A stretch of DNA of 64,000 bases from Curvibacter sp. (GTDB lineage Bacteria > Pseudomonadota > Gammaproteobacteria > Burkholderiales > Burkholderiaceae_C). Every line of letters begins with the position of its first letter. The stretch's first letter is position 1. Below, piece by piece: positions 30,662 through 40,410 of this stretch. The stretch covers positions 16,150 through 80,149 of the forward strand of contig JADCGR010000032.1 of the NCBI GenBank assembly GCA_020248905.1. Direction: 5' to 3'. Made by a program: the position numbers and the translations under genes. The notes beneath the pieces are model-generated. The model searched no databases, was not told where the DNA came from, and was given only the letters and a program-made list of their open reading frames with translations.

Positions 30662-31594
30662 ATGCCGGAAACACCGGCCGCGCAAGCCGACCGGCCGCAG
30701 CGTTGTGGCCTGGTGGCTATCGTGGGCAAGCCGAATGTGGGCAAGTCCACTCTGGTCAATGCGCTGGTCGGGCAGAAGATCAGCATCACCTCGCGCAAGG
30801 CGCAGACCACGCGCCATCGCATCACGGGGATCCGGACCGTGGGCGCCACGCAGTTCGTCTTTGTGGATACGCCAGGCTTCCAGACCCGGCATGGCAATGC
30901 GCTCAATCGTTCCCTCAACAAGACCGTGCTTGGCGCGGTCGGTGACGTGGACCTGGTGCTCTTCGTTGTGGAGGCTGGCCAGTTCAATCAGGCCGACGAG
31001 CGCGTGCTCAAGCTGCTAGCACAGGGCGTGCCGGTGCTCTTGATTGCCAACAAGCTCGATACCGTGCACCGGCGCGCGGACATTGCGCCCTGGCTGCAGG
31101 ACATGCAGCAGCGCCATGCCTTTGCCGAGATCGTACCCATGGCGGCCAAGAATGCGCGGGATATCGAACGTCTGTACGTCACCTGCGAGAAGTACCTGCC
31201 GGAACAGCCCTGGTGGTATGCGGAGGACGAACTCACCGACCGAAGCGAGAGGTTCATGGCGGGCGAGATGGTGCGCGAGAAGCTGTTTCGACTGACCGGT
31301 GATGAGCTGCCCTACACCTCCACCGTTGTGATCGACACGTTCGAGGAAGAGGAGCCGCAAAAGGAGGGCCACAAGCGTCTGGTACGTATCGCCGCTACTA
31401 TCGTCGTCGAGCGCGACGGTCACAAGGCTATGGTCATCGGCGACAAGGGCGAGCGTATCAAGCGCATCGGCACCGAGGCGCGCGTCGAACTGGAGAAACT
31501 CATGGACGCCAAGGTCTTCCTTGAGCTTTGGGTGAAGGTGCGCTCGGGATGGGCCGACGACGAAGCGCGGGTGCGTTCATTCGGCTATGAGTAA
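30662..31594 (+). CDS. era: GTPase Era
   Basis: 310 residues with the GTPase motifs [26 protein letters not shown] and NKLD, then a KH domain ([22 protein letters not shown] near 260-282). Era binds the 3' end of 16S rRNA during 30S assembly. The N-terminal ~15 residues ([20 protein letters not shown]) are a usual extension. Start ATG at 30662. Confidence 0.97.
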   Translation: MPETPAAQADRPQRCGLVAIVGKPNVGKSTLVNALVGQKISITSRKAQTTRHRITGIRTVGATQFVFVDTPGFQTRHGNALNRSLNKTVLGAVGDVDLVLFVVEAGQFNQADERVLKLLAQGVPVLLIANKLDTVHRRADIAPWLQDMQQRHAFAEIVPMAAKNARDIERLYVTCEKYLPEQPWWYAEDELTDRSERFMAGEMVREKLFRLTGDELPYTSTVVIDTFEEEEPQKEGHKRLVRIAATIVVERDGHKAMVIGDKGERIKRIGTEARVELEKLMDAKVFLELWVKVRSGWADDEARVRSFGYE

Positions 31595-31724
31595 GCTCAC
31601 CCAACGGCGACGCGCATTGCTTGTCGCCTCGCCACTCCACTTGAAGGCGGCAACGCCAGCGGTCTGGCACAGCCAGTTCCGCGGCTTTCACGGGTAAATG
31701 CCCCGTCCTAAGGGGAGCCTCGCC

Positions 31725-32474
31725 ATGGCGACGAAGCGCATCACTGACGAACCTGCCTTCGTGCTGCATCGCTATGACTGGAGCGAGACAAGCCTGGTTC
31801 TTGAGGTCTTCACGCGCCAGCACGGTCGCATCGCCGTGGTGGCCAAGGGCGTGAAGCGGCCCACGTCTAGCTTTCGCCCCGTCCTGCTTCCCCTGCAGCC
31901 GCTGCGTGTCAGCTATGGCGGCGAATCCGAGGTACGCACGCTCAAGGCGGCGGAGTGGGTGGGTGGGCATGTCATGCCCACCGGCGAGGCCTTGCTGGCG
32001 GGTTACTACCTCAACGAGCTGCTCTTGCAGCTGCTGGCGCGCGAGGACGCACATTTGCGTCTGTTCGACATCTACGCCCAGGTGGTCCAGGTTCTGGCCA
32101 CGGGCCAGGAGGCCTTACTGCAGGCGGGACTGCGGGCATTTGAGCTGTTGCTGCTGCGCGAGATCGGCCTGCTCCCGAGGCTGGACCAGCAGACCCTGAC
32201 CCTGGCGCCGCTGCAAGCCGAGACGCTCTATGTCCTCGTCCCGGAAGCTGGCTTGCGTATCGCCCAATCCGATGAGCGGCAGGCCCTCAGCGGGCTGCGC
32301 TGGAGTCAACTGGAGCAGGCCCTGGACGATGGTGCGCCGCTGACCGAAACCCTGCGCGTCTGCGCCGAGCTGAGCCAGGAGCTCAAGCCCCAGCTCCGAA
32401 CCCTGCTCCATTACCATTGTGGCGTGTCCACGCTGCGTACCCGGCAGCTCATGGTGGAGCTGCAATCTTTATGA
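31725..32474 (+). CDS. recO: DNA repair protein RecO
   Basis: 249 residues from the ATG at 31725, chosen because AAGGGGAG sits 7 bases before it; an ATG at 31698 lacks such a site. The N-terminal OB-fold is seen in [35 protein letters not shown], and the helical part contains [18 protein letters not shown]. RecO helps load RecA onto gapped DNA. The zinc Cys motif of some RecO proteins is absent. The stop overlaps pdxJ by ATGA. Confidence 0.94.
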   Translation: MATKRITDEPAFVLHRYDWSETSLVLEVFTRQHGRIAVVAKGVKRPTSSFRPVLLPLQPLRVSYGGESEVRTLKAAEWVGGHVMPTGEALLAGYYLNELLLQLLAREDAHLRLFDIYAQVVQVLATGQEALLQAGLRAFELLLLREIGLLPRLDQQTLTLAPLQAETLYVLVPEAGLRIAQSDERQALSGLRWSQLEQALDDGAPLTETLRVCAELSQELKPQLRTLLHYHCGVSTLRTRQLMVELQSL

Positions 32475-33223
32475 AGACTTCCATGACCGCCTTGTCGGTC
32501 AACGTCAACAAGGTCGCTCTGTTGCGCAATACGCGGCACCTGGGCATTCCCAGTGTGACGCGTGCGGCCCAGATCTGCCTGCAGGCTGGTGCCCAGGGTA
32601 TCACCGTTCACCCCCGCCCGGACGGACGCCATATCCGCGCCCAGGATGTGCATGAACTGGCGGCGCTGATGAAGCAATGGCCAGACCGCGAGTTCAACAT
32701 CGAAGGCAACCCCACCCAGAACCTGCTGGATTTCATACGCGCCATACGCCCCGACCAGGCCACCTTCGTACCCGACAGCGAAGACCAGTTCACCAGCGAC
32801 CGTGGCTGGGTGTTTCCGCAGGATGGGCAGCGCCTGCGCCCGCTGATCCAGGAATGTCACGAACTTGGGGTGCGGGTGAGCCTGTTCATGGATCCGGAGC
32901 CTGGGCAGATGGCACAGGCCCGCGCCGCTGGCGCCGACCGCGTCGAACTCTATACCGAGCCCTATGCAGCGGCGTGGGGTACGCCCGGCCAGGAGGCGCA
33001 GCTCAGCTGTTATGCGGCCGCAGCGCGGGCAGCGCTCAACGCGGGCCTGGGGCTGAACGCGGGTCACGATCTCAACCGCGCGAATCTCACGGAGTTCCTG
33101 CGCCGTGTGCCAGGCGTTGCCGAAGTCTCGATCGGCCACGCCCTGATCGCCGATGCGCTTGAACTGGGTTATGAAGCCACGGTCAAGGACTATCTGCGCT
33201 GTATCGCGCAGGCACGGCCATGA
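32471..33223 (+). CDS. pdxJ: Pyridoxine 5'-phosphate synthase
   Basis: 250 residues with PdxJ hallmarks: [50 protein letters not shown] and GLNAGHDLN near the end. It joins 1-deoxyxylulose 5-phosphate with 3-amino-2-oxopropyl phosphate to make vitamin B6. The ATG at 32471 overlaps the recO stop, and its own stop overlaps acpS; both overlaps are ATGA. Confidence 0.97.
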   Translation: MKTSMTALSVNVNKVALLRNTRHLGIPSVTRAAQICLQAGAQGITVHPRPDGRHIRAQDVHELAALMKQWPDREFNIEGNPTQNLLDFIRAIRPDQATFVPDSEDQFTSDRGWVFPQDGQRLRPLIQECHELGVRVSLFMDPEPGQMAQARAAGADRVELYTEPYAAAWGTPGQEAQLSCYAAAARAALNAGLGLNAGHDLNRANLTEFLRRVPGVAEVSIGHALIADALELGYEATVKDYLRCIAQARP

Positions 33224-33618
33224 TCCACGGCATCGGCACCGACATCTGCGATGTGCGCCGCATGCGCGCCAGCTTCGAGCGCCACGGCGAACGCTTTGCG
33301 CGCCGCGTGCTCGGCGAGTCTGAGCTCGCCGTCTGGCAGGCGCGCAGCATCCGGTGGCCCGACCGCGGCTTGCGCTATCTGGCCACGCGCTTCTCGGCCA
33401 AGGAGGCGTTTTCCAAGGCCATTGGTACCGGCATCCATCAACCCATGACCTGGCGTGCCTGCGAGATTCTCAACCAACCCGGCGGGCAGCCCTATATTCG
33501 TCTGCATGGCGTGCTCAGGACATGGTTCGAGGCACAGGGCCTGCGCGCGCATGTGACCTTGACGGACGAGAGCGACTACGCCGCGAGCTTCGTCGTGGTG
33601 GAAAAGATCCAGCCCTGA
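33220..33618 (+). CDS. acpS: Holo-ACP synthase
   Basis: 132 residues starting [23 protein letters not shown] with the conserved GTD motif, then [20 protein letters not shown] with the metal-binding Glu. It transfers 4'-phosphopantetheine from CoA to AcpP. The pdxJ-acpS pairing is conserved in proteobacteria. Confidence 0.96.
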   Translation: MIHGIGTDICDVRRMRASFERHGERFARRVLGESELAVWQARSIRWPDRGLRYLATRFSAKEAFSKAIGTGIHQPMTWRACEILNQPGGQPYIRLHGVLRTWFEAQGLRAHVTLTDESDYAASFVVVEKIQP

Positions 33619-33637
33619 ACCCCGCAACGCAGCTGCC

Positions 33638-34696
33638 ATGACCCAGCACGCTCCCCTCATCATCGATATCGCCGGTACGGCGCTGAGCGAGGATGATCGC
33701 CGCCGCCTGGCCCATCCACTGGTTGGCGGGCTGATCTTCTTCAGCCGCAACTGGCAGAGCCGCGCGCAGATCAGCGCCCTGTGCGCAGAGATCAAGTCGA
33801 TCCGCTCCGATCTCCTGATCTGCGTGGACCATGAGGGCGGACGCGTGCAGCGTTTCCGTACCGATGGCTTTACCCCTCTGCCAGCCATGCGCGCGTTCGG
33901 CGAGCTCTGGATGCAAGACCCGATGGGCGCAAGCAATGCCTCCACGGCCTGCGGCCTCATCCTGGCCAATGAGCTGCGCGCCTGCGGCGTGGATTTCAGC
34001 TTCACGCCCGTGCTCGACCTTGATTACGGCAGTAGCAGCGTCATCGGGGATCGCGCTTTCGGTCGTGATCCGCGCGTAGTCAGCCTGCTGGCCAAGAGCC
34101 TCATGCACGGCCTGCGGCTGGGCGGCATGGCCAGTTGTGGCAAGCATTTCCCGGGCCACGGCTATGTCAAGGGCGACTCTCATGCCGAGATTCCGGTCGA
34201 CAGGCGCAGCCTGAAAGCCATTCTGACCGACGACGCCGCGCCTTACGGCTGGCTGAGCACGGCGCTCGACGCTGTGATGCCTGCGCACGTGATCTATCCC
34301 AAAGTCGATACCCGGCCCGCCGGCTTCTCGTCCCGCTGGATCCATGACATCCTGCGCGGGCGCCTGCGTTTCCAGGGGGCCGTCTTCAGTGATGACCTCA
34401 GCATGGCTGGGGCTAGGCAGGTGGAAGGCCGAGAGCTAAGCTATAGCCAAGCCGCCTTGGCGGCGCTGCATGCTGGTTGCGACCTGGTCCTGCTCTGTAA
34501 CCAGTCGCTGGGCGATGGTGCGGCGGTTGACAGTCTGATGGATGGCGTGGCCGAAGCCCAGATCAAGGGTCGCTGGCAGCCCAGTGAACTTAGCGAGGCC
34601 CGGCGTCTCGGACTGCTGCCGCAAACGCCTGCCCCCGACTGGGACGATCTGATGGTGGGCGCGGCCTACATGCACGCGCTTGATCTGCTGCCCTGA
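33638..34696 (+). CDS. nagZ: Beta-N-acetylhexosaminidase (glycoside hydrolase 3)
   Basis: 352 residues. GH3 motifs are LIFFSRNW, CVDHEGGRVQRFR and CGKHFPGHGYVKGDSHAEIP, the last holding the catalytic His-Asp pair of NagZ. The nucleophile Asp is in GAVFSDDLSMAGA. It cleaves GlcNAc from anhydromuropeptides in cell-wall recycling. It converges with lysS. Confidence 0.96.
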   Translation: MTQHAPLIIDIAGTALSEDDRRRLAHPLVGGLIFFSRNWQSRAQISALCAEIKSIRSDLLICVDHEGGRVQRFRTDGFTPLPAMRAFGELWMQDPMGASNASTACGLILANELRACGVDFSFTPVLDLDYGSSSVIGDRAFGRDPRVVSLLAKSLMHGLRLGGMASCGKHFPGHGYVKGDSHAEIPVDRRSLKAILTDDAAPYGWLSTALDAVMPAHVIYPKVDTRPAGFSSRWIHDILRGRLRFQGAVFSDDLSMAGARQVEGRELSYSQAALAALHAGCDLVLLCNQSLGDGAAVDSLMDGVAEAQIKGRWQPSELSEARRLGLLPQTPAPDWDDLMVGAAYMHALDLLP

Positions 34697-34703
34697 ACCC
34701 CGG

Positions 34704-34735
34704 GCCCGCTGCCTGCACGCGTGGTCAGGGCGGGC
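34704..34735. terminator. Hairpin in the nagZ/lysS convergent gap
   Basis: GCCCGC (34704-34709) pairs with GCGGGC (34730-34735), with an inner CCTG/CAGG pair. No T-run follows on either side, so intrinsic termination is uncertain, but it lies precisely between two converging genes. Confidence 0.4.
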
Positions 34736-36268
34736 TCAGCTTTCGCGGCGCAGCGCGGGGAAGAGAATCACGTCGCGGATGCTGGGGCTGTCGGTCAGCA
34801 GCATCATGAGCCGGTCGATTCCGATGCCACATCCGCCCGCGGGTGGCATGCCGTACTCCAGGGCGCGCACGAAATCGTGGTCGTAGAACATGGCTTCGTC
34901 ATCGCCGCTGTCCTTGGCGGCCACCTGCGCCTGAAAGCGCGCGGCCTGTTCTTCGGCGTCGTTGAGCTCGGAGAAGCCATTGCCGAACTCGCGCCCGGTG
35001 ATGTAGAGCTCGAAGCGCTCGGTCACGTCCGGGCGCGTGTCGCTGGCGCGCGCCAAGGGCGAGATCTCTACCGGGTGCTCGCAGATGAAGGTGGGTTGCC
35101 AGAGCTTTTCCTCCACCACCTCCTCGAAATACAGCACCTGCAGGGAGGCCAGGGAACGGGCGCGGAGTTTGTCCTTCTCTTCGCTCAGGCCCAGCTTCGT
35201 CAGGGCCTTGATGAGCCACGCATCGTCGTCCACGTAGGCGCTGCCCGCGTCGCTGTGCCGGATGATGGCCTCGCGAATGGTCAGGCGTTCGAAGGGCTGA
35301 GCCAGGTTCACCGGCTGGCCGCCGTAGCTCAGCTGCAACGTGCCCATGGCCTGCTGCGCCGCGTGACGCACCAGGCCCTCGGTGAAGGTCATCAGGTCCT
35401 GGTAGTCCCAGTAGGCCGCATAAAACTCCATCATCGTGAACTCGGGGTTATGGCGCACCGAGATCCCTTCGTTGCGGAAGTTGCGGTTGATTTCGAAGAC
35501 GCGCTCGAAACCGCCCACGATGAGGCGCTTGAGGTAGAGCTCAGGTGCGATCCGCAGGAACATCTCCTGATCCAGCGCGTTATGGTGCGTCATGAAGGGC
35601 TTGGCATTGGCACCGCCGGGGATAGGGTGCAGCATGGGTGTCTCAACCTCGAGAAAGCCGTGAGTCACCATGTACTCGCGGATTGAAGTCACGGCCCGGC
35701 TGCGCGCGACAAAGCGCTTGCGCACATCGTCGTCGGTCATCAAGTCCACATAGCGCTGCCGGTACTTCATCTCCTGGTCGGCGATGCCGTGGAACTTGTC
35801 CGGCATCGGGCGCAGGGCTTTGGTCAGCAGGCGCACCTGACTGACCTGGATCGACAGTTCGCCCGTCTTGGTCTTGAAGATGGCGCCTTCGGCGGCAAGG
35901 ATGTCGCCCAAGTCCCAGTGCTTGAAGGCCGCGTAGGCTTCTTCTCCCACTGCGTCGCGGGTCACGTAGAGCTGGATGCGCCCCGTGCTGTCTTGCAAGG
36001 TGGCGAAGCTCGCCTTGCCCATGACGCGCTTGAGCATCATGCGGCCGGCTACGCTGGCGCGGCTGGCTTGCGCCAGCAGGCCCTCGGGGGTTTGACCGGC
36101 ATGGGCCGCAAAGAGGTCGGCAGCGCGGTCGGCCGGCTTGAAGTCGTTAGGGAATGCGGGGCCCTGGCCGTCGACCTGGCGTTGTCGGATGGCTTTGAGC
36201 TTTTCGCGTCGTTCGGCGATCAGCTGGTTCTCATCCTGAGCAGGGGCGGGGGTGTGTTGTTCGGACAT
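34736..36268 (-). CDS. lysS: Lysyl-tRNA synthetase, class II
   Basis: 510 residues from the ATG at 36268 ([20 protein letters not shown]). The N-terminal OB-fold anticodon domain spans about 60-160. Class II motif 2 is [20 protein letters not shown] and motif 3 is [16 protein letters not shown] near the C-terminus. It charges tRNA-Lys. Upstream in-frame codons were excluded because they do not look like the family. It is divergent from yggT. Confidence 0.97.
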   Translation of the reverse strand: MSEQHTPAPAQDENQLIAERREKLKAIRQRQVDGQGPAFPNDFKPADRAADLFAAHAGQTPEGLLAQASRASVAGRMMLKRVMGKASFATLQDSTGRIQLYVTRDAVGEEAYAAFKHWDLGDILAAEGAIFKTKTGELSIQVSQVRLLTKALRPMPDKFHGIADQEMKYRQRYVDLMTDDDVRKRFVARSRAVTSIREYMVTHGFLEVETPMLHPIPGGANAKPFMTHHNALDQEMFLRIAPELYLKRLIVGGFERVFEINRNFRNEGISVRHNPEFTMMEFYAAYWDYQDLMTFTEGLVRHAAQQAMGTLQLSYGGQPVNLAQPFERLTIREAIIRHSDAGSAYVDDDAWLIKALTKLGLSEEKDKLRARSLASLQVLYFEEVVEEKLWQPTFICEHPVEISPLARASDTRPDVTERFELYITGREFGNGFSELNDAEEQAARFQAQVAAKDSGDDEAMFYDHDFVRALEYGMPPAGGCGIGIDRLMMLLTDSPSIRDVILFPALRRES

Positions 36269-36368
36269 GGGCGGTGGAGTGAAGGCCGGGCTGCAAGCGT
36301 GGCCCAAACCCGCTATTTTAATGACGCTATCATGCTCGTTGCCCTCCCTTATCCCGTCGCGTTCACCT

Positions 36369-36929
36369 ATGCTGTTCCAGATCGTCTCCTTTTTGCTCGA
36401 AGTGGCTGCTGGCGTCCTCGCCGGCGCGTGCCTGCTGCGCCTGTACATGCAGCACCAGCGCATTCCCATGTCGGCGCGTTCGGGCAACCCTCTGGGTCGT
36501 TTCGTTTTTGCGCTGACCGACTGGATCGTCCTGCCCCTGCGTCGTCTCGTGGCGGCAGCCGGTCGCTGGGATCTGGCTAGCCTGCTGGCGGCCTACCTGA
36601 TCGTGCTGGCGCAGTTCTCCTTGCTCTGGGCCTGGATGGGCTTCGGCTACAGCTATGTCTCGGTGCTGATGTTGGGCGTTTTCGGCGTGGTGAAGATCAT
36701 GATTTCCGGTCTGACCGGCCTGGTCATTGTCTACGCGGTATTGTCCTGGGTGCAGTCCAATAACCTGCTGGCCGATGTGATCGAGCGTCTGGTTGCGCCC
36801 GTGCTGGCGCCCATCCGCCGCTTCGTGCCCTTGGTAGGTGGCATCGACCTCTCGCCGTTGGTGCTGCTGGTGCTGTTACAGGTCGCGCTGATCGTGCTGG
36901 GGCATATGCAGGGCATCGCCCTGCTATAA
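36369..36929 (+). CDS. yggT: YggT family membrane protein
   Basis: 186 residues carrying two copies of the YGGT domain, each with a pair of membrane helices ([74 protein letters not shown]) and amphipathic RRLV/IRRFVP segments. YggT proteins are inner-membrane proteins of unclear role, linked to osmotic tolerance and division. The start at 36369 begins at the first membrane helix. 100 bases separate it from divergent lysS. Confidence 0.92.
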   Translation: MLFQIVSFLLEVAAGVLAGACLLRLYMQHQRIPMSARSGNPLGRFVFALTDWIVLPLRRLVAAAGRWDLASLLAAYLIVLAQFSLLWAWMGFGYSYVSVLMLGVFGVVKIMISGLTGLVIVYAVLSWVQSNNLLADVIERLVAPVLAPIRRFVPLVGGIDLSPLVLLVLLQVALIVLGHMQGIALL

Positions 36930-37517
36930 ACCAGAAACGGCAGTTGACCGCGTGTTGCGCGTCGGAAGCATCGATGCCCACAGAAAAGCTTGATCACGAT
37001 ACAGCCCACCGGTCAGGTCAGCGCGCTACCTACCCGATGGCGCCACCAGGGGCGTGCTGGCGGCCTTCGTCCTCCTTGCAGGCATGAGCCTGCTGCGTTG
37101 TCGCGCCTTGCCAGCCCACCGCTTGACCGCACGCTCGGGCGGGGCCCAACTTCCGTTTCTAGGTCTGAGAGCCTGTGAAGATTTGGGAAAACCCTGACAA
37201 CCGCGAGCCAGACGGGCCGTTGAAGAGGCATGAACACCGAGACAACTGATTTGACGCCGAGCCAAGGGCAAGACCTCTTTGGTCCCCGAACTGTGGTGGC
37301 CGTTGCAGGCGGCAAGCCCGCAGCTGCGGGGAGTGTGGCAACAGCGCGTGCTCTATCGCCAAACCGATCAGCAAACCAAGCACCACAGAAATCCCCGCCA
37401 CCGTCCACACGGCGCCGGGATGCGATTGCGCTAAGACGAAGAGGAAAGGGATTGTGGTGATTACGCTAATCACCAAGCCTTTGGCCCGGCGTGCAACTAC
37501 TGCGTAGTCCGTTGCGA
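36930..37517. other. 588-base stretch without an intact gene
   Basis: No convincing gene is present. On the minus strand, 37159-37476 is open for about 105 codons and begins with two hydrophobic segments (VISVITTIPFLFVLAQ and VAGISVVLGLLIGLAIEHALL), but it has no good ATG or ribosome site, and its second half is not membrane-like. It may be a decayed membrane-protein gene. The stretch borders the AT-richer cassette that follows and may be a scar of insertion. No inverted repeats of an insertion sequence were identified. Confidence 0.5.
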
Positions 37518-38390
37518 TCAGAGCTGTGTTTTGAGCATATGGTCCATGCCAAAGTTTTTGTACAAACCTGCGGTCAGCCCCGCCAATGCATCGTTGTAGC
37601 CATTGACCGCTGCACCCATGCCGAGTGCATCGACGGTGGTGCGCAGTGGCCGCTCGCCTCTTGGCAAGGAGATCAGCGCAGCGATGGCATCGGCCACGCG
37701 CTGAGGATTCTGCGCTGGGGTCGCAGCGAGCACGGCCTCAAAGTGTTTGAGCGTTTGCGCTGGAGCGTCCGCCAATGGTCCGTAGCTGGCTTGGCGAGAG
37801 GCGTCAGACGGGCGCATAAGGTTATCCACAAAGCTGGTGGGGTAGCCACCAGGCTCGACGATGCACACATCGATACCGAAGGCCGACAATTCGGTGCGGT
37901 AGTTCTCGCTCAGCGCTTCGAGTGCCCACTTGCTGGCGTTGTAGGGGCCATAGAAAGGCATGGTCACTCGTCCGAGCAGGCTTGAGATGTTGATCATCAG
38001 CCCTGAGCGACGAGCGCGCCACGCGGGCAGCAGCGCGCGGTTAACGCGATGCACGCCAAAAAGGTTGATATCGAACAAACGCTTGAGATCGTCAGCGGTG
38101 AAAGCCTCTTGCAGGCCATGCACGCCCACACCTGCGTTATTGATCACCACATCGGGTGAGCCGAGCGCTTGGGCTACTTGTGCGATGGCTGCGGCGACGC
38201 TTTCATCGTCGGTCACGTCCATATCAATCACCCTGGCGCCGCGCCCCATGAGAGCACTGGCGGCCTCGTTGTTGCGCCCAGCAGGATCACGCATGGTGGC
38301 TACGAGCGTGTGGCCTTGGTCGAGTAAGGTGTTGGCAATCAGGCGGCCAAAGCCGCCGGCTGCGCCGGTGAGAAGGATGGTGTGTTGCAT
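37518..38390 (-). CDS. Short-chain dehydrogenase/reductase
   Basis: 290 residues from the ATG at 38390; an ATG at 38405 would add five residues and neither has a clear ribosome site. The Rossmann motif is LLTGAAGGFGRLIA, followed by NNAGVGVHG and ISSLLGRVTMPFYGPYNASKWALE with Ser-Tyr-Lys. NAD(P) and substrate preferences are not evident. Classical SDR type resembling those acting on alcohols or aldehydes. It lies downstream of a second SDR gene on the same strand and shares its lower-GC codon style, so both look acquired together. Confidence 0.88.
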   Translation of the reverse strand: MQHTILLTGAAGGFGRLIANTLLDQGHTLVATMRDPAGRNNEAASALMGRGARVIDMDVTDDESVAAAIAQVAQALGSPDVVINNAGVGVHGLQEAFTADDLKRLFDINLFGVHRVNRALLPAWRARRSGLMINISSLLGRVTMPFYGPYNASKWALEALSENYRTELSAFGIDVCIVEPGGYPTSFVDNLMRPSDASRQASYGPLADAPAQTLKHFEAVLAATPAQNPQRVADAIAALISLPRGERPLRTTVDALGMGAAVNGYNDALAGLTAGLYKNFGMDHMLKTQL

Positions 38391-38443
38391 GATGAGATGC
38401 TTCATTGAAGTTGATTTGATATGGATGTGAAAGTGGGCTGGTG

Positions 38444-39343
38444 TTAGCGCGTGATGTAGCCGCCGTTGACCCAATGGGTGGTGCCCGTCGTCCACTGAGA
38501 ACCCGCAGACGCAAGGTATTCGACTAGCGGTGTGATGTCGCTTTCTTTACCTAGGCGGCCCACCATGCTTAAGCTGGCCGCATAGGCGGCTGATTGAGGC
38601 GTTTCGGCGGCATGGAAGAAAGAGTTGTCTAGTGGACCCGGGGCAACGCAGTTCACGGTGATGCCGCGTTTACCGATTTCTTTTGCGAGCATGCGGGTGA
38701 ACTCTTCTACTGGCGCTTTGGTGCCAGCGTAGAGCGCATAGCCAGGGGCTGCGCCTGCGGTGAGCGAGGTGCCAATGGCGATAATGCGGCCGTTGTCGGT
38801 CAAGCGTTTGCCAGCTTCTGCCATACAGAAAAAGGTGGATTTGGTATTGGCACGTTGCGAGCGCTCGTAGTCGGCTTCTGTCATGTCAGCCATCGGCTTC
38901 TTGATGATCAGGCCCACGGTGTGCACCAAAATGTCTGCGCGCTTGTAGGTGTTTTGTGCGGCATCAAACACCCGGCGCACATTCGCTACCTCGCCCAAAT
39001 CACCTTGCACGAGCACAGTGCGAGCGCCTTCAGCGCGCACGAGGCGCTCTGTTTCTTGCACTTGATCGAGCGTTTCGGCCCGGTGATAGTGCAGCACCAG
39101 ATCAGCGCCCATCTTGGCCAGAGCGATAGCGTAAGCGCGGCCTTGATTATTACGAGCGCCAGTAATGATGGCGACTTTGCCTTTGAGAGGCTTTGCGGGC
39201 ATGACACTGGGGGCGGCGTTCTGGGCTTGCGCTGCGCCTGCAACGGCCAAGCTGGCAAGGCCAGCTAAACCGGTAGTCAATACGCGGCGGCGACCCATTT
39301 CGTTGCTGGTGGCGTTGGTGATATTGGCATTCAATGTACTCAT
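38444..39343 (-). CDS. SDR oxidoreductase with a Tat-type signal peptide
   Basis: 299 residues from the ATG at 39343, which has AGGAGC placed well before it. Residues about 15-42 contain the twin-arginine segment GRRRVLTTGLAGLASLAVAGAAQAQ with an AQA-like cleavage site. The SDR fold follows: ITGARNNQGRAYA, VHTVGLI, then YALYAGTKAPVEEFTR with Tyr-xxx-Lys. FabG-like end AGSQWTTGTTHWVNGGYITR. A periplasmic SDR is unusual. Upstream is a LysR regulator, divergent. Confidence 0.85.
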   Translation of the reverse strand: MSTLNANITNATSNEMGRRRVLTTGLAGLASLAVAGAAQAQNAAPSVMPAKPLKGKVAIITGARNNQGRAYAIALAKMGADLVLHYHRAETLDQVQETERLVRAEGARTVLVQGDLGEVANVRRVFDAAQNTYKRADILVHTVGLIIKKPMADMTEADYERSQRANTKSTFFCMAEAGKRLTDNGRIIAIGTSLTAGAAPGYALYAGTKAPVEEFTRMLAKEIGKRGITVNCVAPGPLDNSFFHAAETPQSAAYAASLSMVGRLGKESDITPLVEYLASAGSQWTTGTTHWVNGGYITR

Positions 39344-39432
39344 GACGTGCTCCTGAACAGGGTTAACAACTCGGCAACAGCGCCGATCAATCAACTGTAG
39401 TTATTTCCCTTTGAATGATAAATGTGTCTAAA

Positions 39433-39454
39433 ATTAAATGATTATTCGTTTAAT
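39433..39454. promoter_or_regulatory. Probable LysR operator between SDR and lysR genes
   Basis: ATTAAATGA (39433-39441) and TCGTTTAAT (39446-39454) form an inverted repeat with one mismatch in nine and a 4-base centre. It sits in an AT-rich 130-base divergent gap 20 bases before the LysR gene start, the usual place for a LysR-type site controlling both directions. The LysR protein binding it is inferred. Confidence 0.5.
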
Positions 39455-39473
39455 ATGAAATATAGGGGGCGTC

Positions 39474-40400
39474 ATGGATCGACTCATCGCGATGCAAACC
39501 TTCGCGCTCGTGGCTGACCTGTCCAGCTTTTCTAAAGCGGCTGAAGCCCTGCAAGTGCCTAATGCCACGGTGAGCACGCGCATTTCGCAGCTTGAGGCCC
39601 ATTTGCAAGTGAAACTGCTACAGCGCACCACAAGACGGTTATCGCTTACAGATGATGGTGCTGCGTATCTGGAGCGCGCGCGGCGCTTGTTACAAGACCT
39701 AGACGAATTGGAGGCAAGAGTCACTGGCGATGTGGCTTCGCCCAAGGGCAGGCTTCGCATTGACGTGCCAGCAGCCGCTGGTCGTCACGTGCTCGGACCG
39801 CATTTGCCCGAATTTTTCCGTCGTTATCCGGGCATTACCTTAGATATCGGCAGCTCTGACCGCCCGGTGGATTTGGTTACGGAAGGTGTGGACTGCGTGA
39901 TTCGCGGTGGCGCCGTGCACGACGAGCAGTTGGTAGCCCGCAAATTAGGTACATTTGAAGTGATCACTTGCGCATCGCCCGCATACTTGAAGCGGTATGG
40001 TGTTCCGCAAAGCCCAGCTGACTTGCCGGGCAGCAGCCATCACGCGGTGAATTTCTTCTCTGCCAAAACGGGACGCACCTTCAGCTTTGATTTTGAAAAA
40101 GACGGCCAAGCGATGGAGGTGATGCTGCCGCATCAAGTGAGCGCCAATGATGCTGACACCCAAATGGCACTTTGCTTACAAGGCTTGGGTCTCATGCAAT
40201 ACCCGCGCACGCAAGCATTGCAAGATCAAATCAATGCCGGTGCATTGGTGCAAGTGCTCAGGGGCTGGAGCGCGGGCAGCTTGGGCCTGTATGTGATGTA
40301 CCCGCGCAACCGGCACTTAAGCGCGCGGGTGAGGGTGTTTGTGGATTGGGTCGTCGCGCTGTATGCACCTAAGTTTGCGGCTTTGGAGGCTGCAGGCTAG
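39474..40400 (+). CDS. LysR family transcriptional regulator
   Basis: 308 residues. The N-terminal winged helix-turn-helix reads MDRLIAMQTFALVADLSSFSKAAEALQVPNATVSTRISQLE (about 1-40 in two segments), then the effector-binding domain with RLRIDVPAAAGRHVLGPHLPEFFRRYPGI. It is divergent from the SDR genes, the usual arrangement for an LTTR and its target. The effector is not predictable. The GC content is lower than that of flanking housekeeping genes. Confidence 0.9.
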   Translation: MDRLIAMQTFALVADLSSFSKAAEALQVPNATVSTRISQLEAHLQVKLLQRTTRRLSLTDDGAAYLERARRLLQDLDELEARVTGDVASPKGRLRIDVPAAAGRHVLGPHLPEFFRRYPGITLDIGSSDRPVDLVTEGVDCVIRGGAVHDEQLVARKLGTFEVITCASPAYLKRYGVPQSPADLPGSSHHAVNFFSAKTGRTFSFDFEKDGQAMEVMLPHQVSANDADTQMALCLQGLGLMQYPRTQALQDQINAGALVQVLRGWSAGSLGLYVMYPRNRHLSARVRVFVDWVVALYAPKFAALEAAG

Positions 40401-40410
40401 GCCAGCAGCC

